Source: Demequina soli
GTDB lineage: Bacteria > Actinomycetota > Actinomycetes > Actinomycetales > Demequinaceae
Direction of reading: 5' to 3'
Assembly: GCF_000971195.1 (NCBI RefSeq)
Contig: NZ_BBLZ01000001.1
Location: 359,460-423,459 of the forward strand
DNA: 64,000 bases
Below, piece after piece: positions 34,736-42,668 of this stretch. Positions within the stretch are counted from its first letter, which is position 1; the number at the start of each line of letters is the position of its first letter. A model generated the notes under the pieces. The model was not told the origin of the DNA and made no database searches. It saw nothing but the letters and a program-made list of their open reading frames with translations. The translations under genes were made by a program, and so were the position numbers.

Positions 34736-35449
34736 GTGATCAGGATCGGGATCGTCGAGGACGACGCGACCTACCGCGACACCCTCATGGCGCATCTGGC
34801 CAGGTACGGCGAGGAGCACGCCCTCGAGCTCGACATCCGCGACTTCCCGGACGGCAAGGCCGCGGTGCAGGACTACCGCCCGCAGTACGACCTGCTCTTC
34901 CTCGACGTCGAGATGCCCGGGATGGACGGCTTCGAGGCCGCCCACCGGATCCGCGAGGTCGACTCCGACGTCATCATCATCTTCGTCACCAACATGGGTC
35001 AGTTCGCCATCCGCGGCTACGAGGTCGACGCCCTCAGCTACCTGCTCAAGCCCGTGCCCTACTTCGCGTTCGCGCAGGAGCTCACCCGCTCGCTCGCGCG
35101 GCTGCGCAAGCGCGAGAGCCGCAGCGTGGTCATCACCGTCAACAACACGGTCATCCGGCTCGACCCGGCGGACATCGTCTACATCGAGTCCGTGAAGCAC
35201 CGCATCACCATCCACTCGCTCGACCGCGAGTACACGTTCTCGGGCACGCTCAAGGCGCTCGAGGACGAGCTCGGCGCCCTGGGCTTCTTCCGCTCGAACA
35301 ACTGCTACCTGGTCAACCTGCGCCACGTACGTCGGTTCGAGGACGGCGCGAGCGTGATGGTCGGCGGCGACGCCCTCCAGGTCAGCCGCCCCCGCAAGAA
35401 GGCGTTCCTCGACGCCCTCGCCGCGCACATGGACGGCCAGCGCGCGTGA
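34736..35449 (+). CDS. LytTR-family response regulator
   Basis: A 237-residue cytoplasmic regulator. The receiver domain (about 1-120) has acidic residues Glu8-Asp10, phosphoacceptor Asp57 (LLFLDVEMPGMDG) and the Lys of LLKPV. The LytTR DNA-binding domain (about 135-232) includes IVYIESVKHRITIHS and NNCYLVNLRHV. GTG start after AGGGAG. It overlaps the kinase gene by four bases. The 21-bp-spaced repeats upstream of this gene and of two GH3 genes are its likely targets. Confidence 0.93.
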   Translation: MIRIGIVEDDATYRDTLMAHLARYGEEHALELDIRDFPDGKAAVQDYRPQYDLLFLDVEMPGMDGFEAAHRIREVDSDVIIIFVTNMGQFAIRGYEVDALSYLLKPVPYFAFAQELTRSLARLRKRESRSVVITVNNTVIRLDPADIVYIESVKHRITIHSLDREYTFSGTLKALEDELGALGFFRSNNCYLVNLRHVRRFEDGASVMVGGDALQVSRPRKKAFLDALAAHMDGQRA

Positions 35450-36756
35450 TCAACCAGCCCCTCGAGGAGATGCCTCGACTGCTGCCCGCGCTCGCGGAGT
35501 GGTCCACCTGCCTGCTCTACATCTCGATGGTGCCGCGCCGCCTCAAGGGCCCGGCCCTGGGCGCGGCGCTGGCGGTGGGGCTCGGCGTCATCATCGGCGT
35601 GCAGGAGCTCACGGGCGCGCTGCCGCTCGGGCTGTGGTCGCTCGGCATGACGCTCGCGGCCTTCAGCATGTTCCTGCTGATCTGGGCGTGCACCGACACG
35701 AACGCGAAGGCGGCGGGCGACCTGCTCGCGCGCGCCTTCGTGCTCGCCGAGCTCTCGGCGTCGCTCGCGTGGCAGCTCGACCAGCACTTCTTCGTCACCG
35801 GCGTCTGGACCGGCGTGCGGGTGCTCTCGCTGATCCTGCTGGGCGGGGCGTGCCTGGGCGCCGCGTGGCTGGTCGAGCGCCGCAACTTCCCTGCCGGCGT
35901 GCGGCTCGAGATCGACGGCCGCACGCTCGCGGCGACGCTGTCGATCGCCGTCGTGACGTTCCTGCTGTCCAACCTCAGCTTCGTGAACGAGGACACGCCC
36001 TTCAGCGGGCGCGACGGCCGCGAGATCTTCTACATCCGCACGCTCGTCGACCTCGCGGGCTTCATCGCCCTCTACGCGATGCGCGGCCAGCGGCTTCACC
36101 TCCAGCGGGCCATCGAGGTCCAGTCGATGAACTCGCTGCTGCACCACCAGCATCAGCAGTACCTGCGGTCACGCGAGGAGCGCGAGGCCGTCAACGCGCG
36201 CTATCACGACCTCAAGAACTACATCACGGCGATCCGCGGCGAGACGGACGCCACCGCGCGCTCCTCGATGGTCGACCAGCTCGAGGAGTCGATCCGCGGC
36301 TACGGGGCGGCGGCCATCGACACCGGCAACGCCGTGGTGGACACCGTGCTCGCGAGCAAGATGGCCCAGGCGGACGTCCACGGCATCACCGTCACCAGCG
36401 TCGTCGAGGGAACGGTGGTGGACTTCATGGACGTGATGGACGTCGTGACGGTCTTCGGCAACGCGCTCGACAACGCGATCGAGGCGACCGCGCAGGTGAG
36501 GGACCGCGAGCGGCGGCTCATCCGAGTCGCCGTGTACCGCCAGGGCCACTTCGCGATCCTGCGCTTCGAGAACTGGTTCGGCGGCGAGCTCAGCCTGGTC
36601 GACGGGCTGCCGGCGACCACCAAGGACGATGCGCAGCACCACGGCTACGGCCTCAAGAACATCCGTCAGGCCGCGGAGCGCTACGACGGCACCATGGCGG
36701 TCGAGTCCGCCGATGGGTGGTTCGTGCTGCGCATGCTCATCCCGCTGCCGGTCTGA
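35446..36756 (+). CDS. AgrC-like sensor histidine kinase (GHKL)
   Basis: A 436-residue membrane kinase. About six or seven transmembrane segments (residues 10-215) are followed by a dimerisation helix with phospho-acceptor His254 in RYHDLKNYITAIRGE, the form used by HPK10/AgrC kinases. The GHKL ATPase domain has N box FGNALDNAIEAT and G box GYGLKNI. The poly-helical sensor without an extracellular domain suggests a small peptide or membrane-borne signal. It is translationally coupled to the regulator. Confidence 0.92.
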   Translation: MINQPLEEMPRLLPALAEWSTCLLYISMVPRRLKGPALGAALAVGLGVIIGVQELTGALPLGLWSLGMTLAAFSMFLLIWACTDTNAKAAGDLLARAFVLAELSASLAWQLDQHFFVTGVWTGVRVLSLILLGGACLGAAWLVERRNFPAGVRLEIDGRTLAATLSIAVVTFLLSNLSFVNEDTPFSGRDGREIFYIRTLVDLAGFIALYAMRGQRLHLQRAIEVQSMNSLLHHQHQQYLRSREEREAVNARYHDLKNYITAIRGETDATARSSMVDQLEESIRGYGAAAIDTGNAVVDTVLASKMAQADVHGITVTSVVEGTVVDFMDVMDVVTVFGNALDNAIEATAQVRDRERRLIRVAVYRQGHFAILRFENWFGGELSLVDGLPATTKDDAQHHGYGLKNIRQAAERYDGTMAVESADGWFVLRMLIPLPV

Positions 36757-36781
36757 CGCGGCGCGACCGGAGGAGGCTGAC

Positions 36782-38086
36782 ATGAGGGCGACCCGACGCG
36801 CGCGCGTCCTCGCGGCCACGGCCACCGCCGGACTGGCGCTCGGCGGCTGCGCGGGCGACGCATCGTCCCGCTCCCCCGTCCTCGACGGGCCCGAGGTGGT
36901 CGCGTCCGGCTCCTCGCCCACCGGGTACGAGGTGACCTTCCGGCTCGCCGCGCCGGACGCCGACCAGGTGTGGCTCGCCGGGGACCTGTACCTCACCACG
37001 CCGGACCTGCTGGGGGTCGCGGGGGCGTCCCGCTCGTGGCTCGGCGACGGCTGGACGCCCGGCGACGTCCCCACCCTGCCCCTCGCGGAAGACCTCGCAC
37101 CGCTCACGCGCGGCGACGACGGGGTGTGGGAGCTCACCGCCGCTGTCCCCGCGGGCCTGTGGAACTACGGCTTCGTCACGCGGGAGTGCACGCTCGTCCT
37201 CGTCTGCGAGGTGACGGCGGACCCCGCCAACCCCGCACCGCTCGCGACCGACCCGGACGAGGCGCAGCAGTGGTCCCGGCTGTTCGTGCCGGTCGACCCC
37301 GCGCATCCGACGTACGACGCCGCCGACCAGCTGCCCGCCGCCCCCGCGGAGCGCGGCACCGTCGAGGCGCGCACCTACGCATCCGCGCTGTCGGTCGACC
37401 CCGCCGGGCGTCACGCGCTCGGCGTGTACCTGCCCGCGGGGTTCGACCCGGACCGCGAGGAGCCCTATCCGCTCCTCGTGCTCTCGCACGGCGCCTACGA
37501 CGACGAGACGGCGTGGTGGATCAAGGGCGGGGCCGCGGAGCAGCTCGACCATGCGATCGCGACGGGCGAGATCCCGCCCGTGGTCGCGATCACCACCGAC
37601 TTCTCGGGCCTGTCGGCGGACGGCATGGAGGACCCGGCGTTCTTCGACCTGTATGCACGGGAGCTGGTCGACAGCGTCCTGCCGTACGCGGAGTCGCACC
37701 TCCATGCGACGGCCGACCCGGCGCTGCGCGCCTTCGCGGGCCTGTCGATGGGCGGGCGCCTCGCCGAGCACCTGATGCTCACGCGCGCCGACCTGTTCGA
37801 CGCGTACGGCATGTGGTCGATGCCCGCGGCGGTCGCACCGCACGGCGCCGCCGAGGACCTCACCGACGCGGAGCTCGCGACCGCCGCCACCGCGCGCGCC
37901 GTGCACCTGGGCACCGGCGCCCAGGACCCGCTCACCGCGGGCGCCGGGTCCTTCGAGGCCCTCGCCGCGCGCTATCGGGAGGCCGGCCTCACCGCGACGA
38001 CCCTCGAGACGGAAGGCGACCACTCCTGGTGGGTGTGGCGCCGGATGCTCGGCGACTTCCTCGCGACCACGGCGTTCGCGTCGTGA
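36782..38086 (+). CDS. Esterase-family lipoprotein (alpha/beta hydrolase with N-terminal E-set domain)
   Basis: A 434-residue exported lipoprotein with lipobox LGGC (Cys23). Residues about 35-195 form an immunoglobulin-like E-set domain of the kind found in enterochelin and feruloyl esterases. The esterase-D domain has nucleophile Ser322 in GLSMGG and a late His in EGDHSWWVW. It probably cleaves ester side groups of plant or exopolysaccharides at the cell surface. GGAGGAGG precedes the ATG. Third gene of the LytTR two-component operon, 25 bp after the kinase. Confidence 0.85.
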   Translation: MRATRRARVLAATATAGLALGGCAGDASSRSPVLDGPEVVASGSSPTGYEVTFRLAAPDADQVWLAGDLYLTTPDLLGVAGASRSWLGDGWTPGDVPTLPLAEDLAPLTRGDDGVWELTAAVPAGLWNYGFVTRECTLVLVCEVTADPANPAPLATDPDEAQQWSRLFVPVDPAHPTYDAADQLPAAPAERGTVEARTYASALSVDPAGRHALGVYLPAGFDPDREEPYPLLVLSHGAYDDETAWWIKGGAAEQLDHAIATGEIPPVVAITTDFSGLSADGMEDPAFFDLYARELVDSVLPYAESHLHATADPALRAFAGLSMGGRLAEHLMLTRADLFDAYGMWSMPAAVAPHGAAEDLTDAELATAATARAVHLGTGAQDPLTAGAGSFEALAARYREAGLTATTLETEGDHSWWVWRRMLGDFLATTAFAS

Positions 38087-38094
38087 CAGGACAG

Positions 38095-38124
38095 CGCCCC
38101 CGTGCCGGGCAGGGCACGGGGGCG
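38095..38124. terminator. Bidirectional terminator between esterase and glycosyltransferase genes
   Basis: Perfect 12-bp arms around a six-base loop lie between the two convergent stop codons. Confidence 0.75.
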
Positions 38125-38150
38125 GACGGGGCGCGGGAGGCGCGCCCGCG

Positions 38151-39170
38151 TCAGTTGAGCGCGAGCGCCCAGGACGCGCCGCGGTAGGCGGCGACGGCGG
38201 CCTTGCGGCCGGGCTTGCCGGGCAGGTGGACGATGCGCCCCAGCGCCCCGCGCTTGAGCCGGCGGTAGACCTCCGGGTCGTCGTAGCGCAGCTCGCGCCA
38301 CAGCTCGACCTTGCGGGCGAAGTCCTCGTCGCGGCCCGACCGCAGCAGCATGGTGGACGAGATCACGCAGACCACCTGCAGGTGGTGCAGCAGGTAGGCG
38401 TACAGGGCCGGCGGCACGTCGTAGGGGCTGACCTCGACGTCCATGAGCAGCCGGTTGACCTTGAGCTGCTGGTCGATGCGGCGGATCATCACGGCCTCGT
38501 TGACCGACTGGTCGGGACGGCCGATGAAGTACCGGTAGAGGTCGACGTCGAGGTAGTACATCGTCTCGACGTGCAGCAGCGGCTGGTAGACGTACAGGTT
38601 GTCCACATAGAAGGTGTGCTCGGGAAGCCGCAGCCCGGACTCGCGCAGCAGGTCGGTGCGGTACACGAGCGAGTGCATCATGAGGAACTGCCCGGTGCGG
38701 AACTTCCCGACCTCGTCCCAGCCGAACACCCTCTCGCGGGGCAGCACGTTGCGGTAGCGCACCGCCCGCTTGTACCGCCGCCCGACCTTCTCGTAGACGA
38801 AGTTGGACAGCACCAGGTCGATCGGGCGCTCGGCGGCGACGAAGCCGCGGAGCGTGTCGAGCAGCGCCGCGAACGCGCGTCCGTCGACCCAGTCGTCCGC
38901 GTCGACCACCTTGAGGTAGCGGCCGCGGGCGACGTCGATGCCGACGTTGATGGTCGAGCCGTGCCCGCCGTTGGGCTTGTGCATCGCGCGGACGATGCCG
39001 GGGTGGGCCGCCTCGTAGCGGTCCGCCATGGCGGCGGTGCCGTCGGTCGAGCCGTCGTCCACGATGAGGATCTCGAGGTCCTCCGCGCCGATCAGCAGCG
39101 AGTCGACGCAACGCTCCAGCCATCCCTCCGCGTTGTACGACGGGACGACCACCGTGAGGGTGGGGTGCAT
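38151..39170 (-). CDS. Family-2 glycosyltransferase
   Basis: A 339-residue GT-A-fold enzyme. TVVVPSYNAEGWLERCVDSLL starts the nucleotide-sugar domain, DDGSTDGT binds the nucleotide, and KVVDADDWVD is the DXD-type metal site. Neither signal peptide nor membrane helix is apparent. With GtrA ten bases upstream it may load a sugar onto a lipid carrier or wall polymer. AAAGGAG precedes the ATG. Last gene of the GH3-GtrA-GT2 operon under a LytTR-type operator. Confidence 0.88.
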   Translation of the reverse strand: MHPTLTVVVPSYNAEGWLERCVDSLLIGAEDLEILIVDDGSTDGTAAMADRYEAAHPGIVRAMHKPNGGHGSTINVGIDVARGRYLKVVDADDWVDGRAFAALLDTLRGFVAAERPIDLVLSNFVYEKVGRRYKRAVRYRNVLPRERVFGWDEVGKFRTGQFLMMHSLVYRTDLLRESGLRLPEHTFYVDNLYVYQPLLHVETMYYLDVDLYRYFIGRPDQSVNEAVMIRRIDQQLKVNRLLMDVEVSPYDVPPALYAYLLHHLQVVCVISSTMLLRSGRDEDFARKVELWRELRYDDPEVYRRLKRGALGRIVHLPGKPGRKAAVAAYRGASWALALN

Positions 39171-39180
39171 GACGGCTCCT

Positions 39181-39921
39181 TTACCGTTCCCGGCCGCCGT
39201 CCCGCGTCGCGTCGACACCCGCTCCCTCGAGCTCGGTGGCCGCGGCGGGGACCGGCGTGGTGCCGGTCGAGCCATCGTGAGCGGCCACGATACCGCCCTG
39301 CTGAGCGTCCTCGAGACCTGCCTGGTCCTCGTCGGGAACGCGCTTGAAGATGATCTTGAAGATCGGGAAGAACACCCAGAACGAGATGGCCGAGTTGATC
39401 ACCATGACGAGGACGTCGGCGATGGTCTGGCCCGTGGAGCCCCAGTCGAGCGTGTTCATGAAGAAGTCGTACAGCGGCGCCTTGTAGAAGCCCTGCGCGG
39501 CGGCGGCGACGAACGTGATCGCGATGTACGCGATGACGTACCAGAACGCTGCCCTCCAGGCCGAGGTGTTCGACTTGAACGTCACGTTGCGCTGGAGGAA
39601 GAAGTTGATGATCTGCGCGATCGCGAGCGTGATCTGCACCGACAGGAAGTACGACAGGCCGCCGCCACCGCCGTCGGAGATCGCGCCGGCCGCGTAGTCG
39701 AACATGAAGTACTGCGAGCCGTCGACGTTGGAGCCGACCGGGAGCACCTGGAAGGCCGTGTCGAGCAGCTGGGTGGTGTCGAGCCACGCCTTGAGCAGCG
39801 GCATCAGCAGGAGCTGGAGCGCCGTCACAGCGTTGGAGAACACGAAGAACATGAGGAACTGCGCCGTTCCGGGGCGCTTCTCCTCGAAGCGCTGCCACGC
39901 GCGCACGATGGGCTTGAACAT
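39181..39921 (-). CDS. GtrA-family membrane protein
   Basis: A 246-residue protein with four main hydrophobic segments (FLMFFVFSNAVTALQLLLMPLL; FLSVQITLAIAQIINFFLQRNVTFKS; WYVIAYIAITFVAAAAQ; VLVMVINSAISFWVFFPIFKIIFKR). Phe-rich helices and RNVTFKS are typical of GtrA, proposed to move undecaprenyl-phosphate-linked sugars across the membrane. The loop after helix 1 is long, and a disordered Ala/Asp/Glu tail follows the last helix. It sits between a GH3 gene (22 bp) and GT2 (10 bp). Confidence 0.8.
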   Translation of the reverse strand: MFKPIVRAWQRFEEKRPGTAQFLMFFVFSNAVTALQLLLMPLLKAWLDTTQLLDTAFQVLPVGSNVDGSQYFMFDYAAGAISDGGGGGLSYFLSVQITLAIAQIINFFLQRNVTFKSNTSAWRAAFWYVIAYIAITFVAAAAQGFYKAPLYDFFMNTLDWGSTGQTIADVLVMVINSAISFWVFFPIFKIIFKRVPDEDQAGLEDAQQGGIVAAHDGSTGTTPVPAAATELEGAGVDATRDGGRER

Positions 39922-39943
39922 GAGTGGTGGATCCTTGGTCGGT

Positions 39944-42382
39944 TCAGGCCTGCGCGGCGGCGGGCTCGGGGGTGGTCGGGGTGGCGGTGGAGGCGAGGTC
40001 GGCGGCGAGGCGCTTGGACTCGCGCGCGTTGCGCACGAAGCCCGACACGATCCCGCCGATGCCGCGCAGGTGCCGGCCGTTGACGAGCGTGACGATCGAG
40101 TCGACCATCTCGGTGGACATCGCGCCGTTGGTCATCTTGGCCATTGCCCGGAAGGGCATGTTGTACAGGAAGTAGAGGTTGAGGTCGGGCTTGCCCTTGC
40201 GCTCCGAGCGAGCGATGAGCGACCGCAGCGCGCGGGCCGCGACGCGCGCCAGCGGGCTGCGCGCCTCGTGCATCGCGAGCAGCGGCGAGTTGGCGTCGAG
40301 GTCCACGCGTCCGGCGGTGGGGCGCGGCAGCGCCCGGCCCAGCAGCGCCGCGAACTCGGCGTCGTCGACGTCCGTGACGGTCGCCGCGTAGTAGGACGGC
40401 AGCTCCGCGCGCCGGTCGATCGTGGTCGGGTCCCCCGCGACACGCAGGGTCGCGCTGCCGCGGATGTCCTCGACGGACGCCCCCACCGCGACCTCGTACT
40501 CGCCCGCCTCGACGCTCCACGCGCCGCGCGCGACGCTGTAGTGCCGGAACGTGGACCCGTCGAACGGGACGGTGACGGTGGCCCGCTCCCCCGGCTCGAG
40601 CGCGACCTTCCGGAAGCCCTTGAGCTCGCGGACGGGACGGTGCACGCCGTTGGAGACGCGCCCGACGTACACCTGGGCGACCTCGGCGCCCGCCACCGGG
40701 CCGGTGTTCTCGACCGTGAAGGTGACGCCAGCATCGTCCACCGTCACGTCGCCGTAGGCGAACGTGGTGTAGCTGAGACCGAAGCCGAACGGGAAGCGCA
40801 CGGGGATGCCGGCCGACGTGTAGTAGCGGTAGCCGACGTACAGGCCCTCGCGGTACTCGGCGACCTCGGCGCGGCCCGGGTAGTAGGCGTGGCTCGGGTT
40901 GTCCTCGAGCGCGATCGGGTAGGTCTCGGCGAGGCGCCCCGACGGGTTGACGGCGCCGGTGAGGACGTTGACGGTCGCCTCCGCGCCCGCCTGGCCGCCC
41001 AGGTAGCCGTGGAGGATCGCGCGCGCGTCGTCGATCCAGTCCATCTCGACCACGGAGCCCGCGGAGAGCACCACGACGATGCGGTCGGTGGCCTGGCGCA
41101 CGCGGTTGAGCAGCTCGACCTGGTTGAGCGGCAGCTCGAGGTGGCTGCGGTCGTTGCCCTCGGACTCGCTCGTCTCGTCGAGACCCAGGTACATCAGCAC
41201 CACGTCGGCCTCGCGCGCCGCGGCGACGGCCTCAGCGGCGAGCGCCTCGTCCGCGCCGCCGTGGCGGCGGAAGCCCTGCGCGTAACGGGTGACCTCGAGG
41301 GACGATGCGTCGAGCGCGCCGAGCGCCGTGGTCACCTGCGTGGGGTTGACCAGCGAGGATCCGGCGCCCTGGTAGCGGGGGGTCTCTGCGAAGTCGCCGA
41401 TGACGGCGACGCGCGTGCCCGCGGCGAGCGGCAGCAGGGCGTCGTCGTTCTTGAGGAGCACGTGGCTGGCCTCGGCGACGCGGCGCGCGAGGACGTGGTG
41501 CGCCTCGGCGTCGGCGACGCGGGCGAGCGACGGGTCGATGCGCTCGACGAGCGCGCGCATCTCCGCGACGCGGGCGTCCAGGTCGGCCTCGGACAGTCGA
41601 CCCTCGGTCACCGCGGCCACCAGCTGGCGAGCGGAGTCCAGACCCGGCGACGGCATCTCGAGCGTGCCGCCCGCGGCCACCGCCGCGACGGCGTCGTTGG
41701 AGCCGCCCCAGTCGGACACGACCGCGCCGTCGAATCCCCACTCGTCGCGCAGGATCACCTGGAGGAGGTGGGCGTTCTCGTGGGCGTAGGCGCCGTTGAC
41801 CTTGTTGTACGAGGACATGATCGCCTGGGGGGCGGCCTCGCGGACCACGATCTCGAAGGCGGACAGGTAGAGCTCGCGCAGCGTGCGCTCGTCGACCACG
41901 GAGTCGCTCGCCATGCGGCGGTGCTCCTGGCTGTTCGCGGCGAAGTGCTTGGGGCACGCCGCCACACCCTGCGCCTGGATGCCGCGCACGTAGCCGGCGG
42001 CGAGCTTGCCCGACAGGAACGGGTCCTCGGAGAAGTACTCGAAGTTGCGGCCGCACAGCGGGCTGCGCTTGATGTTGAGGCCGGGGCCGAGCACGACATC
42101 CACGTCGAGCGCGGCGGCCTCGGCGCCGAGCGCCTCGCCGACCTGGGCGGCGAGGTCGACGTCCCACGAGTTGGCGACGGTCGCGGCGGTCGGGAAGCAG
42201 GTCGCGGGCGCCGAGCCGTTGATGCCGAGGTGGTCGCCGGAGCCGAGCTGCTTGCGGATCCCGTGGGGCCCGTCGGAGAGGTTGATCGCGCGGATCCCCG
42301 CGCGGGGCACGGCGCGGGTCTCCCACACGCTCGCGCCGCTGAGCAGCGCGGCCTTCTCGAGGAGGGTGAGCTCGTCGGTCAT
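39944..42382 (-). CDS. GH3 beta-glycosidase, intracellular
   Basis: An 812-residue glycoside hydrolase without a signal peptide. The TIM-barrel nucleophile is Asp224 in GFDGAVVSDWGGSND, and KHFAANSQEHRR is the substrate-binding motif. An alpha/beta sandwich and a C-terminal fibronectin-III-like domain (VAGAEVAQVYVG) follow. It most resembles beta-glucosidases; beta-xylosidase activity is possible. A 50-60 residue extension after the Fn3 domain is rich in Arg and Ala. AAAGGA precedes the ATG. First gene of GH3-GtrA-GT2, with a LytTR-type operator 163 bp upstream. Confidence 0.92.
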   Translation of the reverse strand: MTDELTLLEKAALLSGASVWETRAVPRAGIRAINLSDGPHGIRKQLGSGDHLGINGSAPATCFPTAATVANSWDVDLAAQVGEALGAEAAALDVDVVLGPGLNIKRSPLCGRNFEYFSEDPFLSGKLAAGYVRGIQAQGVAACPKHFAANSQEHRRMASDSVVDERTLRELYLSAFEIVVREAAPQAIMSSYNKVNGAYAHENAHLLQVILRDEWGFDGAVVSDWGGSNDAVAAVAAGGTLEMPSPGLDSARQLVAAVTEGRLSEADLDARVAEMRALVERIDPSLARVADAEAHHVLARRVAEASHVLLKNDDALLPLAAGTRVAVIGDFAETPRYQGAGSSLVNPTQVTTALGALDASSLEVTRYAQGFRRHGGADEALAAEAVAAAREADVVLMYLGLDETSESEGNDRSHLELPLNQVELLNRVRQATDRIVVVLSAGSVVEMDWIDDARAILHGYLGGQAGAEATVNVLTGAVNPSGRLAETYPIALEDNPSHAYYPGRAEVAEYREGLYVGYRYYTSAGIPVRFPFGFGLSYTTFAYGDVTVDDAGVTFTVENTGPVAGAEVAQVYVGRVSNGVHRPVRELKGFRKVALEPGERATVTVPFDGSTFRHYSVARGAWSVEAGEYEVAVGASVEDIRGSATLRVAGDPTTIDRRAELPSYYAATVTDVDDAEFAALLGRALPRPTAGRVDLDANSPLLAMHEARSPLARVAARALRSLIARSERKGKPDLNLYFLYNMPFRAMAKMTNGAMSTEMVDSIVTLVNGRHLRGIGGIVSGFVRNARESKRLAADLASTATPTTPEPAAAQA

Positions 42383-42544
42383 CGTGGTGATTCCTTTCTG
42401 GTCCGTCGCGCCCCAGTCCCGGCTTCGTTGTCCGGGCGGCGGACGGGTGAGGCGGGCGGGGTGTCGACGACGACGCTCCCGCGCCCCAGGTGAAGTGCTG
42501 TGACTCCATTAAGCAGGAGCCGCGGGGGGACCCCGAGCCCCCTC

Positions 42545-42575
42545 GCACAACCTGCCCGCGCGGCCGCACGTTCTG
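42545..42575. promoter_or_regulatory. LytTR-type paired operator before the GH3-GtrA-GT2 operon
   Basis: GCACAACCTG at 42545 and GCACGTTCTG at 42566 are spaced exactly 21 bp apart. The second repeat is identical to the reverse-strand repeats before the LytTR gene. Relative to the downstream gene, the orientation and distance (163 bp) match the other two sites. Confidence 0.7.
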
Positions 42576-42607
42576 TCACGGACCGCTGCGGAGCAGGGCG
42601 GATGCAC

Positions 42608-42652
42608 CACCGGGGTGCCCGGACCGTGGAGAACGGTCCGGGCACCCCGGTG
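42608..42652 (-). terminator. Terminator of the permuted GH3 gene
   Basis: Perfect 20-bp arms (42608-42627 and 42633-42652) around a five-base loop, 16 bases after the stop codon at 42669. Confidence 0.9.
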
Positions 42653-42668
42653 CGCATCGTGTGTCGGA

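Noticed and set aside
26725-41070. Near matches such as CGACGATGCG (26725, 31490, 31955, 41064) and GGACGATGCC (38980, 53310)
   Set aside because: They differ at one base and were not counted. Some may simply reflect Asp-Asp-Ala or similar codon strings.
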